A stretch of 64,000 nucleotides of DNA from positions 62,001 to 126,000 of the forward strand of contig NZ_JHVM01000003.1 of NCBI RefSeq assembly GCF_000620145.1, written 5' to 3'. Shown here piece by piece: positions 38,267-46,973 of the stretch. The notes beneath the pieces were generated by a model. It searched no databases and was not told the DNA's origin. It was given only the letters and a program-made list of their open reading frames with translations. Each line of letters starts with the position of its first letter. Position 1 is the stretch's first letter. Made by a program: the position numbers and the translations under genes. The DNA comes from Deefgea rivuli DSM 18356 (GTDB lineage Bacteria; Pseudomonadota; Gammaproteobacteria; Burkholderiales; Chitinibacteraceae).

Positions 38267-38588
38267 GGATCACGAAAAACATGCCCCGCAGGAAATACCC
38301 TTGGGGTACGAAATAAGGGCAAAAAGCACGAAGTTAAGGTTTGTTTGAGAATAGTTATTCGCTTTAGGATCTGGATCGAAATAACTTATCGAAATATCAC
38401 ACTCAATCAGATCGTCATCCCCGAGTGCTCTTATCGGGGATCCAGCCGCGCAGCTGGATTCCCGCCATAGACACGCGGGAATGACGAGACTTTGGAAAAG
38501 AAGTTAATGTGAACCACATCCTCAGGCCTATGTTCGTATTTTTTCGCACCCCAAGGGTATTTCCTGCGGGGCATGTCTTTCGTGATCC
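38267..38588 (-). repeat. Composite inverted-repeat element E2
   Basis: Fills the cobA-nasA gap. Outer ends GGATCACGAAAAACATG and CATGTCTTTCGTGATCC are inverted. Directly inside are 27-bp perfect inverted modules (38281-38307 and 38548-38574, containing CCCCGCAGGAAATACCC). At the centre is a 74-bp core (38413-38486) related to those of E3 and E4, itself made of nested GGGAAT/ATTCCC palindromes. Confidence 0.75.
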
Positions 38589-38593
38589 AAGCA

Positions 38594-41371
38594 TTAAACC
38601 ACCGTCGTTTGGCAGAGGCGATTCAGTTCCGGCATGCAGGAGCCGCAGACGCTGCCGCAGCCGAGTTTGGCTTTTAATTGGGAGACGTTTGCGCCCATCG
38701 CAATTTCTGCACGTATCGTCGATTCACGGATATTGATGCAATTACAAATCACGCGATCTTTGGGCGCGGCTAGTCTTGGCGCGAACACGCTCATTCTTGG
38801 GCCTGTCCATGGCAAACCGATTTGTGCAATCAGCGCTTCATTGCCGGCAATATCCCCAGCCAGCACGAAGCCCCGCAGCACATTCGGATTCATCACGTCT
38901 ACATCGCCAGACCATGCGACGCGCTTGATGAGGCCGCGCTTAGCATCTTGGTATTGCAATACATCCGCGCCGGGCTGTAGGTTTAGCGCTGCAAACAGGC
39001 GCTCCAGCCAAGCCGTTGAATTCCTTGAATCAGTTGGCGCAGCCACATCGGCGACGCGCAGTACCAGCATTGGATTTTCGCGGCCTTGCAAAGTGATGCT
39101 GGCGTAAGCGCACTCTTGCAATAGCGGCTGCACGGCGGCGTGTAGCGCGAGAATATCGCCCTCCGCGTCCCCTGCCATCGACATTGCGGCGACCAATCGC
39201 CATGGTAGCTCGGCTTTTTCGACGCGAACCGCCGCGTGTTTTAGTTCGGGCTGCGCGGATTTGCCGTCCACCGCGCTGCTACATACTTCATTAATCCCGC
39301 CACTATTTAAAAATTGCCCGTTCCAGTGCATCGCGGCAAACACCGTACCCGACGCGACAGAGTCCGACACTTCTAAAGGCAGGATCAAGTTACCGCGCTT
39401 GCTGGCGACTTTTAGTAAATCACCGGCTTTGAGGCTGCGCCGCTCGGCGTCGAGCGGATGCATCGTTAATGAGGGTTCGGCGCTGTGCTCGAACAGTTGC
39501 GGCACACGGCCGGTACGGCTCATGCCATGCCATTGGTCGCGCAAACGGCCAGTGAGTAAATGGAAAGGAAAGCGTGAATTGGTCGCCTCAGCAACAGGTA
39601 AATATTGCACCGCATGAAACCGCGCTTTGCCGTCTATCATCGCAAACACGCCATCGGTATAACGCCGTGCTTGGCCTTGCGTCGCTCCAGCGGGGAAGGG
39701 CCATTGCTGCGGGCTTTGCTCTAATTTTGCATAAGTCAGGCCGCCAATGTCCAAGTCACGACCCATCGTGAGTAGGCGATGCTCGTTGAAAATCATTTCG
39801 ACTCCCGTGGAAGCGGGCTTGCCCGCGAAGGCCATTTCGCGAGCAAGCTCGCTCCCGCCAGCATACGGAAACAGCGTTGCCTTATCAGGGCGCAGCCGCG
39901 CCTCAATCCGCCTTGCGACTTCAACGGCGATTTCCCAATCGGCCTTGGCTTCACCCGGTGTGGCCACCGCTGCGTTAACGCGCGAAATACGTCGCTCGGA
40001 ATTAGTCACCGTACCCGATTTTTCGCCCCAGCTGCTGGCGGGCAATAACACATCGGCAAACGCCACCGTGTCGGTATTGGCAAATGCGTCTTGCACCACC
40101 ACCAGCTCGGCGGCCTCTAAGGCGAGGCGCACGTTGGCTAGATCGGGCAAGGAATGCGCCGGATTGCTACAGACAATCCAGACGGCTTTAATCTTGCCGG
40201 CTTTGATCGCATCAAACATCGCAATCGCGGGCAGGCCAGGCCGATCAGAAACCGAATCAACGCCCCAGAGTGCGGATATTTCAGCGCGGTGTGCGGCATT
40301 GCCAATCTCGCGGTGCGCCGCCAGCATGGTTGCCATGCCGCCCACTTCGCGCCCGCCCATTGCATTGGGTTGGCCGGTGAGCGAAAAAGGCCCCGCGCCC
40401 GGTTTGCCGATTTGCCCGGTCGCTAGGTGCAGGTTAATCAGCGAGAGGTTCTTATCTGTGCCGTGGCTCGATTGATTGAGCCCCATGCAATACAAGGACA
40501 GCGCCGCAGGGCTAGCGCCAAACCATTCGGCGGCGAGGCGCAGGTCTTCTTCCAGAATGCCGCAAATCTCGGCGACCATTTTCGGCGTGTAATCACGCAC
40601 CAGCGTTTTTAGCTCGGCAAATCCCACCGTGTGCGCGGCGATAAATTGCGTATCGGCCAAGCCTTCCCATAGCAAGTGGTGCAGCATGCCGTTGAACAGC
40701 GCAACGTCGGTGCCGGGCTGAATTTGCAGGTGTAAATCAGCCATCACGGCGGTATCGGTACGGCGTGGATCGATGACAATCCATTTCACCGCCGGATTAG
40801 CGGCTTTGGCGGCTTCTAAACGGCGAAATAGCACCGGATGCGCGTACGCCATATTGCTACCAGCAAACAACACCGTTTGAGCGAGTTCTAAATCGTCGTA
40901 ACACGTCGGCGGGCCGTCGGCGCCGAGTGCCATTTTGTAGCCCGTCACCGCGCTCGACATACACAGTCGCGAATTGGTATCAATATTATTGGTGCCAACC
41001 AAGCCCTTGGCGAGCTTGTTAAACACGTAATAATCCTCGGTCAGCAATTGGCCGGATACATAAAACGCCACAGCATCGGGGCCGTGTTGCTCGATGATAT
41101 CGGCAAAACGCTCTGCCACCGTATCGAGCGCCATAGACCAATCAACGCGTTCACGCGGCGCATCGCGCGTCAGGCGCAGCTCAGGATACAGCGCGCGATT
41201 GGTGAGGCTGGCCGCGCTTTTCGCTAACGACAAACCCTTAGTACACAGGCGGCCAAAGTTGGCCGGATGCTCAGGATCGCCCTGAATCCCGGTGATGCGC
41301 AAGCCGTCCGATTCAATCAAAACCCCACAGCCCACGCCGCAGTAACAGCAAGTCGAACGGGTGATGCTCAT
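38594..41371 (-). CDS. nasA: Assimilatory nitrate reductase, catalytic subunit
   Basis: A 925-aa molybdopterin enzyme reducing nitrate to nitrite in the cytoplasm. N-terminal 4Fe-4S site CCYCGVGCGV plus GRLCTKG; then bis-MGD oxidoreductase and dinucleotide-binding domains; C-terminal BFD-like 2Fe-2S domain (CNCINIRE, GCGSVCGSCMPEL). That layout is the NasA/NarB type with an extra C-terminal cluster, as in Klebsiella NasA. ATG 41371 has AGGAG upstream; an earlier in-frame start is not supported. Confidence 0.95.
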   Translation of the reverse strand: MSITRSTCCYCGVGCGVLIESDGLRITGIQGDPEHPANFGRLCTKGLSLAKSAASLTNRALYPELRLTRDAPRERVDWSMALDTVAERFADIIEQHGPDAVAFYVSGQLLTEDYYVFNKLAKGLVGTNNIDTNSRLCMSSAVTGYKMALGADGPPTCYDDLELAQTVLFAGSNMAYAHPVLFRRLEAAKAANPAVKWIVIDPRRTDTAVMADLHLQIQPGTDVALFNGMLHHLLWEGLADTQFIAAHTVGFAELKTLVRDYTPKMVAEICGILEEDLRLAAEWFGASPAALSLYCMGLNQSSHGTDKNLSLINLHLATGQIGKPGAGPFSLTGQPNAMGGREVGGMATMLAAHREIGNAAHRAEISALWGVDSVSDRPGLPAIAMFDAIKAGKIKAVWIVCSNPAHSLPDLANVRLALEAAELVVVQDAFANTDTVAFADVLLPASSWGEKSGTVTNSERRISRVNAAVATPGEAKADWEIAVEVARRIEARLRPDKATLFPYAGGSELAREMAFAGKPASTGVEMIFNEHRLLTMGRDLDIGGLTYAKLEQSPQQWPFPAGATQGQARRYTDGVFAMIDGKARFHAVQYLPVAEATNSRFPFHLLTGRLRDQWHGMSRTGRVPQLFEHSAEPSLTMHPLDAERRSLKAGDLLKVASKRGNLILPLEVSDSVASGTVFAAMHWNGQFLNSGGINEVCSSAVDGKSAQPELKHAAVRVEKAELPWRLVAAMSMAGDAEGDILALHAAVQPLLQECAYASITLQGRENPMLVLRVADVAAPTDSRNSTAWLERLFAALNLQPGADVLQYQDAKRGLIKRVAWSGDVDVMNPNVLRGFVLAGDIAGNEALIAQIGLPWTGPRMSVFAPRLAAPKDRVICNCINIRESTIRAEIAMGANVSQLKAKLGCGSVCGSCMPELNRLCQTTVV

Positions 41372-41415
41372 GGTAGCGCTCCTAGCGAATGAATCTTTAA
41401 ACAATATACCTAGTA

Positions 41416-41472
41416 TATCTATTGGCATGTAGCCATTTTAAATAAATGGCTACAATCATATACCCATAGATA
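41416..41472 (-). repeat. 3'-end hairpin overlapping nirD stop (ATACCC family)
   Basis: Outer arms TATCTAT/ATAGATA and inner arms TAGCCATTT/AAATGGCTA enclose a TAAAT loop; the right arm contains CATATACCC. The last nirD codons and stop lie inside the right arm. Confidence 0.6.
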
Positions 41473-41785
41473 AAAACACCTGACCCGCCTCAAGCTTGGT
41501 CGGAAAACGCCGTGCACAGCCTTGATCGGGAGCGCGGGCTTCGCCGGTTTTTAGGTCGATATTCCAGCTATGCAGCGGGCAAGTGACCGATTCACCGTGC
41601 ACGATACCTTGCGACAGCGGTCCGCCTTTGTGCGGGCAATGATCGAGCAGCGCAAACACTGTATTACCTGCGGTACGAAACACCGCGATATTGCCGCTAG
41701 GGTGCTCAACGACGCGGCTGCCGAGCTGAGGGATTTCGTCGATATGGCACACAGAAATCCATGTTGGATTGGCTTTCATATTCAT
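41456..41785 (-). CDS. nirD: Nitrite reductase (NADH) small subunit
   Basis: A 109-aa Rieske-type protein partnering NirB. DHCPHKGGPLSQG and VTCPLHSW give an intact C-x-H...C-x-x-H cluster site, which E. coli NirD lacks (my recall). ATG 41785 follows AAGGACAG; ATG 41779 is also possible. Located between nirB and nasA; its stop lies in a hairpin. Confidence 0.9.
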   Translation of the reverse strand: MNMKANPTWISVCHIDEIPQLGSRVVEHPSGNIAVFRTAGNTVFALLDHCPHKGGPLSQGIVHGESVTCPLHSWNIDLKTGEARAPDQGCARRFPTKLEAGQVFLSMGI

Positions 41786-41815
41786 TTTGCTGTCCTTTTT
41801 TAAAAACAAACCCGC

Positions 41816-42003
41816 TTGTCCACGAAAAGCACGAAAAAATACACAGCTAAGGATTAAATCGTCATTCCCGAAAGCTTTTATCGGGAATCCAGCAGCGCCG
41901 CTGGATTCCCGCCAACGTCACGCGGGAATGACGGGGATTGGTTTTGTTCGTGTCTTTTCGCACCCCAAGGGTGTTTCCTGCGGGGCATGTTTTTCGTGGA
42001 CAA
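41816..42003 (-). repeat. Composite inverted-repeat element E3
   Basis: Fills the nirD-nirB gap. Outer ends TTGTCCACGAAAAGCACG and TTTTTCGTGGACAA are inverted; the right side has the CACCCCAAGGGTGTTTCCTG module also found in E2. The 74-bp core (41860-41933) differs from the reverse complement of the E4 core at only two positions. Confidence 0.8.
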
Positions 42004-42017
42004 ATAGGTTTTGGCTT

Positions 42018-44450
42018 TTACGCAATCACTTTAATCGGAATAAATTCCTGTTTCGCTTTACCAGCAATCCGTTCCGCCCATGGGTCGCGTAGGCCGTCGA
42101 GCGAGTACAGCAGCCGCTCAAGCAGCGCTTTGCGATTTATTGCATCGTCGACGACTTTGGCTTTGACATAATCAAGGCCAACGCGGGCGATGTAGTGCAC
42201 GGTGCGATCAAGGTAATAGGCTTCTTCGCGGTACAGTTGCAAAAATGCGCCGCTGTATTCTTTGACTTCATCAGCAGTTTTTACTTTGCAGAAAAATTGC
42301 GCCACTTCGGTTTTGATACCACCGTTGCCGCCGACATACAGCTCCCAGCCGCTTTCAACTGCAATTACGCCAACGTCTTTAATCCCGCTTTCGGCGCAAT
42401 TTCTTGGACAGCCACTCACCGCTAGTTTGACCTTGTGCGGCGACCACATATTGGCGAGCATCGTCTCCAAATCAATCCCCATTTGCGTACTGTTTTGCGT
42501 ACCAAAACGGCAAAATTCGCTGCCAACACAGGTTTTCACAGTGCGGATCGACTTGCCGTAAGCGTGACCCGATTGCATGCCCAAATCCGCCCAGACATTG
42601 ACCAGATCTTCTTTTTTGATCCCTAATAAGTCGATACGTTGTCCGCCGGTGACTTTGAGCAGCGGTACAGCGTATTTGTCGGCCACATCGGCAATGCGGC
42701 GCAGCTCAGACGCATTAGTGACGCCGCCTTTCATTTGCGGAATTACCGAGAAAGTGCCGTCTTTTTGGATATTGGCGTGCACGCGCTCATTCACAAAACG
42801 GCTTTGCGGATCGTCAACCGCTTCGTGCGGCCATGTTGAGAGCAGGTAATAATTCACCGCTGGGCGGCACGTCGCGCAGCCATTGGGCGTGCGCCATTCC
42901 ATAAACTCATACACCTCAGCATGGTTCAGCAAATGATGTTGCTTAATCGCTTGCCGCACTTGCGCGTGCGTGTGATCGGTACAGCCGCAGACTGCTTTCG
43001 TTTTCGGGGATTCCTGGAAACTACCACCTAGCGTATTCATCAAAATTTGCTCGACCAGCCCAGTACACGAGCCGCACGAGCTGGCGGCTTTGGTGTGTTT
43101 TTTGACGTCGTCGACGGTAAATAAACCTTGCTCATTAATGGCTTTAACGATGGTTCCCTTGCACACGCCGTTACAGCCGCAGACTTCGTCTTTGTCTTGC
43201 ATGCCACTGGCGCGGCTTTGTCCGGCAACACCGGCATCGCCAACGCTGCTCTCGCCAAACATTAGCGTGTCGCGCAAATCGCTAATCGTGCGGCCTTCGC
43301 GCAGCAATTTGAAATACCACGCGCCATCCGTCGTATCGCCATAGAGACAAGCACCGATTAGTTTGTCGTCTTTGATGACCAGTTTTTTGTACACGCCACC
43401 AGCAGGATCAGACAAAACGATTTCCTCGCTGTCATCGCTGCCCATAAAATCACCGGCCGAAAACAGATCGATGCCGGTGACTTTGAGTTTGGTCGACAGC
43501 ACCGAGCCTTTGTATTGGCCATAACCCATCAGCGCCAGATGATTGGCGGCGACTTTGGCCATTTCAAACAGCGGCGCAACCAGCCCATACGCCGTACCGC
43601 GATGGTTGACGCATTCGCCGACGGCATAAATGCGCGGATCGTAGGTTTGCAGCGCGTCAGAGACGACAATGCCGTTTTTGCAATGCAGGCCAGCGGCTTC
43701 AGCGAGTTGCGTATTCGGGCGGATACCAACGGCCATGACGACCAAATCGGCGGCGGCTTCAGTGCCATCTTTAAACCGTACGCCGACGACTTCGCCCGCT
43801 TCGTTACCTAAAATTGACGCCGTTGCATGGCCGAGTAGAAATTTCAGGCCGCGCTCGACGAGTGAGTTTTCGAGTAATTTTCCCGCCGTTACATCCAGCT
43901 GGCGGTCGAGCAACCACGTTCCCAGATGCACGACGCTCACTTCCATACCGCGCAACATCAGGCCATTAGCCGCTTCCAGCCCCAATAAGCCACCACCGAT
44001 GACGACAGCGGTTTTTTTGACTTTGGCGGCGTTAATCATTGCTTCGGTATCGTAAATATCGCGATAACTAATTACACCGTTTAGCTCCGCCCCTGGAATC
44101 GGCAGCATAAATGGTGTTGAACCGGTCGCCAGCAGTAGGCGGTCGTACGGCGCTTCTGTGCCATCGTCGGCAATCACCACGCGGCGAATCCTATCGATTT
44201 GCGTGATCGCTTTGCCCATGTGCAAAGTGATGTTGTGCTCCGCATACCAATCGATGGTGTTGAGCACAATTTGATCGAATGTTTGCTCACCGGCTAGCAC
44301 GGGGCTGAGCAAAATGCGGTTGTAATTGGGATGCGGCTCGGCACCAAACACGGTGATGTCGTAACGATCTGGCGCGAGTGCCAGCAATTCTTCCAAAGTC
44401 CGAATCCCGGCCATGCCGTTTCCGACAACAACAAGTTTGGGTTTAGTCAT
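42018..44450 (-). CDS. nirB: Nitrite reductase (NADH) large subunit
   Basis: An 810-aa siroheme enzyme reducing nitrite to ammonium with NADH. N-terminal FAD/NAD domains (VVVGNGMAGIRTLEELL, VVIGGGLLGLEAANGL), a BFD-like 2Fe-2S region (CGCNGVCKGTI, SSCGSCTGLVEQ), a second Cys-rich segment (VCGCTDHTHAQV), and the siroheme/4Fe-4S domain with CVGSEFCRFG and SGCPRNCAES. Full length. It is flanked by near-identical inverted cores. Confidence 0.96.
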   Translation of the reverse strand: MTKPKLVVVGNGMAGIRTLEELLALAPDRYDITVFGAEPHPNYNRILLSPVLAGEQTFDQIVLNTIDWYAEHNITLHMGKAITQIDRIRRVVIADDGTEAPYDRLLLATGSTPFMLPIPGAELNGVISYRDIYDTEAMINAAKVKKTAVVIGGGLLGLEAANGLMLRGMEVSVVHLGTWLLDRQLDVTAGKLLENSLVERGLKFLLGHATASILGNEAGEVVGVRFKDGTEAAADLVVMAVGIRPNTQLAEAAGLHCKNGIVVSDALQTYDPRIYAVGECVNHRGTAYGLVAPLFEMAKVAANHLALMGYGQYKGSVLSTKLKVTGIDLFSAGDFMGSDDSEEIVLSDPAGGVYKKLVIKDDKLIGACLYGDTTDGAWYFKLLREGRTISDLRDTLMFGESSVGDAGVAGQSRASGMQDKDEVCGCNGVCKGTIVKAINEQGLFTVDDVKKHTKAASSCGSCTGLVEQILMNTLGGSFQESPKTKAVCGCTDHTHAQVRQAIKQHHLLNHAEVYEFMEWRTPNGCATCRPAVNYYLLSTWPHEAVDDPQSRFVNERVHANIQKDGTFSVIPQMKGGVTNASELRRIADVADKYAVPLLKVTGGQRIDLLGIKKEDLVNVWADLGMQSGHAYGKSIRTVKTCVGSEFCRFGTQNSTQMGIDLETMLANMWSPHKVKLAVSGCPRNCAESGIKDVGVIAVESGWELYVGGNGGIKTEVAQFFCKVKTADEVKEYSGAFLQLYREEAYYLDRTVHYIARVGLDYVKAKVVDDAINRKALLERLLYSLDGLRDPWAERIAGKAKQEFIPIKVIA

Positions 44451-44481
44451 GGTGGTGTTCCTTTATAAAAACAAAATCTTT

Positions 44482-44638
44482 GGATCACGAAAAACACGAA
44501 AAAACCAACAGCCCGTCATTCCCGCGTGACGTTGGCGGGAATCCAGCGGCGCGGCTGGATTCCCGATAAAAGCATTCGGGAATGACGGTTTAATTTTTCG
44601 GTTTGTATTTTTTCGTGCTTTTCGTGTCTTTCGTGGAC
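44482..44638 (-). repeat. Composite inverted-repeat element E4
   Basis: Fills the gap between nirB and the transporter gene. Outer ends GGATCACGAAAAACACGAAA and TTTCGTGTCTTTCGTGGAC are inverted. The 74-bp core (44514-44587) is the near-exact reverse complement of the E3 core. Confidence 0.8.
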
Positions 44639-44646
44639 AGCCGTTT

Positions 44647-45849
44647 TTAAATCCGCGCTTGCGCCAAGCCCATGCTGCTGCGCCAACGCACTTTGACCCC
44701 CGATAAACCGTACCAAGCGCAGAGCGAAAGCAGCGCAAACGCCCACAATCCCAGCGAATAATTCCCGGTCCCTTGTTTCACTACGCCCAAACCCGCAGCC
44801 AGCGCGAAACCACCCACACCACCGGCCATACCAATCAATCCAGTCATCACACCAAGATCTTTGCCAAAGCGTTGTGGCACCAATTGAAACAAAGCGCCAT
44901 TGCCTGCACCCAAGCACAGCATCGCCGCAATAAAGAGCGTTACCGCCACGCCAGAGCTGCCCAGCCCAAATCCCGCCAGACCGATCAGCGCGCTAGAGGC
45001 GATATACACCATCAATAGTGTGCGAGTGCCGCCGAGTCGATCCGCAATTGCGCCGCCAATCGGCCGCATTACTGATCCGGCCAACACGCAGGCGGCGGTG
45101 TACCAACCAGCGACTTGCGGTGTGAAACCAAATTGATCGTGGAAATAGCCCGGTAGCGCGCTGGCAAAGCCAGAAAAGCCGCCGAAGGTGACTGCGTAAA
45201 AACCCATAAATAGCCAAGCATCGCGGTTATTGAGTACTTTGGCGTAGGCTGCAAAGTTTTTCGGGCTACTCGCGCCAGGTGCATCTTTGGCCATCAGGCA
45301 ATACAGAATAAAAACAATGAAGAGTGGAATGAGTACGATGCCAAACACGTTTTCCCAGCCAAAGGCCACCGCGAGCATAGGGGCAAATAGTGCGGCAAAC
45401 ACCGTGCCTGAATTACCCGCACCCGCAATACCCAGCGCCGTGCCTTGGTGCTCGGGCGGATACCAGCGCGAAGCCAGTGGCAAAGCCACCGCAAACGCGG
45501 CACCCGCAAAACCCAGCATCACGCCGAGCAGCACTGCTTGATTAAAGCTATGAATGCCCAATTGCCATGCGGCCAGCAAGCTCGCCATGACGATCATTTG
45601 CGCTATCGTTCCAGTGCGTTTAGCGCCGATATGATCGACCATCACACCGAGCACCAGCCGTAAGAGCGCGCCAGCCAGAATCGGCGTCGCCACCACCAAA
45701 CCACGCTCTTGAGTGCTTAGGCTAAGCGCCGTCGCAATTTGAATTTGCAGTGGGCCTAATAAGTACCAGACCATAAAGCTCAGGTCGAAGTAGAGAAATG
45801 CAGCTAGTAAAGTCGGAGTATGTCCAGCGCGCCAAAAATTGCTTTTCAT
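44647..45849 (-). CDS. Nitrate/nitrite transporter, NNP family (MFS)
   Basis: A 400-aa, 12-helix inner-membrane transporter importing nitrate. FYFDLSFMVWYLLGPL-like start (DLSFMVWYLLGPLQIQ), GAGNSGTVFAALFAPML and GMAGGVGGFALAAGLG are the nitrate signature-type glycine helices. Short NarK/NasA-type single unit. ATG 45849 has GCGAGG upstream. First gene of the nas operon, 170 bases behind a sigma-54 promoter. Confidence 0.92.
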   Translation of the reverse strand: MKSNFWRAGHTPTLLAAFLYFDLSFMVWYLLGPLQIQIATALSLSTQERGLVVATPILAGALLRLVLGVMVDHIGAKRTGTIAQMIVMASLLAAWQLGIHSFNQAVLLGVMLGFAGAAFAVALPLASRWYPPEHQGTALGIAGAGNSGTVFAALFAPMLAVAFGWENVFGIVLIPLFIVFILYCLMAKDAPGASSPKNFAAYAKVLNNRDAWLFMGFYAVTFGGFSGFASALPGYFHDQFGFTPQVAGWYTAACVLAGSVMRPIGGAIADRLGGTRTLLMVYIASSALIGLAGFGLGSSGVAVTLFIAAMLCLGAGNGALFQLVPQRFGKDLGVMTGLIGMAGGVGGFALAAGLGVVKQGTGNYSLGLWAFALLSLCAWYGLSGVKVRWRSSMGLAQARI

Positions 45850-45973
45850 GATGTTGTACCTCGCAAGCGTTGTGTCTATCGCTAGCGCCTGCTGAGTGCG
45901 TGTTTTAAAAATGGAGCATTCGAATACTTGCAACTTTTAAAACATATTCTCAGAAGTGCACTGCACTATAAAA

Positions 45974-45988
45974 GACCGCCGTTGGCCC
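45974..45988 (-). promoter_or_regulatory. Possible ANTAR-target hairpin in the nas leader
   Basis: On the minus strand GGCC-AACGGC-GGTC can form a short stem with a six-base loop having A at position 1 and G at position 4, the pattern known for NasR/NasT and EutV RNA targets; TTTT follows. The stem is only 4-5 bp with G-U pairs, and I could not place a convincing second hairpin. Confidence 0.25.
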
Positions 45989-46026
45989 AAATCACTAACA
46001 CGTCATTGCATTAGCCATTCACATAC

Positions 46027-46043
46027 AGCAAGCTACGTGCCAA
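46027..46043 (-). promoter_or_regulatory. Sigma-54 promoter of the nas operon
   Basis: Minus strand TTGGCAC-GTAGC-TTGCT: the TGGCAC and TTGC boxes with the invariant 5-base spacing. Transcription would start near 46015, leaving a leader of about 165 bases before the transporter gene. Confidence 0.82.
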
Positions 46044-46112
46044 TGGTGTGAAATATATTTTTATCCATACATATCAATTACTTAGCTGTATTTTCGTGCT
46101 ATTTACTTTGTG

Positions 46113-46146
46113 ATTGCATCAATGTGACGCACCACATTGATGCAAT
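46113..46146. promoter_or_regulatory. Perfect 14-bp inverted repeat / NtrC-like enhancer of nas operon
   Basis: ATTGCATCAATGTG and CACATTGATGCAAT pair perfectly around 6 bases. On the minus strand 46144-46128 reads TGCATC-AATGT-GGTGCG, close to the NtrC site TGCACC-N5-GGTGCA. It lies about 100-130 bases upstream of the predicted sigma-54 start, a normal enhancer distance. No T-run follows, so a nasT terminator is less likely. Confidence 0.6.
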
Positions 46147-46198
46147 GCAGCATGACTCGCACTGACATCGCACAGCACTACAAAAAAGATTCGCCCAA

Positions 46199-46780
46199 TC
46201 AGGTGCCAAGCAATTTTTCCAATGCCACGATTTGCCGAGCGACATCGCCCAACTTGATGCCTTGATTCATGGCCTGATTGCGCAACGTAGCAAAGGCTTG
46301 CGCTTCGCTCATCTGGCGCTTTTCCATTAGTAATCCTTTGGCATGGTCGATGATTTTTCGATCAGCTAACTGTGCTTCTAGCTGCAAAAAACGTACACGC
46401 AAGTCGTGCTCAAGATCAAATTGCAACAAGGCGACGGTTAATACGCTAGCGAGCTTCTCAGTGCACCAGTCGTCAACGACATAAGCATTTACGCCCGCTT
46501 GCAAAGCGGAACGAATCAAAATGGGATCAGCAGAAGTGGCAAACATAAGTACCGGTAGCGGCATAGAGGTGTGCAACAAAGCTAAAACGTGCAGCATTTC
46601 GGGGGAGGGGGCGGCACTACGGATCAGCAAAATATTGGGATGGTGCTGTTCAATCGCACTGAGTAAATTGCACGGCGTTGCCACTTCAGCAATCGCCTCA
46701 TAATTTGCGGGCAGTGCTAATCGATCGAAAAGATCGAAAAAGGGCTCGGGGCAGTCATTGATATAGAGGAGTCGTAACAT
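46199..46780 (-). CDS. nasT: NasT-type ANTAR antitermination regulator
   Basis: A 193-aa protein: receiver-like domain (1-120) and C-terminal ANTAR RNA-binding domain (about 130-190; ADRKIIDHAKGLLMEKR, EAQAFATLRNQAM). ANTAR proteins bind paired hairpins in leader RNA and prevent termination. The usual phosphoacceptor Asp is absent: the third strand reads ILLIRSAAP, with Arg54 at that place. No NasS nitrate sensor is adjacent. It is 350 bases upstream of the nas operon on the same strand. Confidence 0.85.
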   Translation of the reverse strand: MLRLLYINDCPEPFFDLFDRLALPANYEAIAEVATPCNLLSAIEQHHPNILLIRSAAPSPEMLHVLALLHTSMPLPVLMFATSADPILIRSALQAGVNAYVVDDWCTEKLASVLTVALLQFDLEHDLRVRFLQLEAQLADRKIIDHAKGLLMEKRQMSEAQAFATLRNQAMNQGIKLGDVARQIVALEKLLGT

Positions 46781-46814
46781 GAGCTTGGCCTAGAGTAACT
46801 TGAACCTCTTATCC

Positions 46815-46830
46815 CGCAAGAGTCATGCCA
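46815..46830 (-). promoter_or_regulatory. Sigma-54 promoter of nasT
   Basis: Minus strand TGGCAT-GACTC-TTGCG, correct GG and GC spacing, 35 bases before the nasT start. Confidence 0.75.
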
Positions 46831-46870
46831 CCCTTCAATCACACGGCTTGGCTTGGTTTTTACTACGACG

Positions 46871-46887
46871 GGCACCTCACTGGTGCA
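46871..46887. promoter_or_regulatory. NtrC binding site upstream of nasT
   Basis: Minus strand TGCACC-AGTGA-GGTGCC, an almost exact NtrC palindrome, about 40 bases beyond the -24 box of the nasT promoter. Confidence 0.7.
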
Positions 46888-46973
46888 TTACGCATTCTGT
46901 TTTAATAGAAAAGAAAATCAATTTTCATCATCGCTCCATTCTCTGATTCACGCCTTACATGGGGAGGGTGACG

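Noticed and set aside
38634-40475. Long plus-strand frames opposite nasA (157 and 242 codons)
   Set aside because: Shadow frames of a well conserved 925-aa gene, with no ribosome sites or domains.
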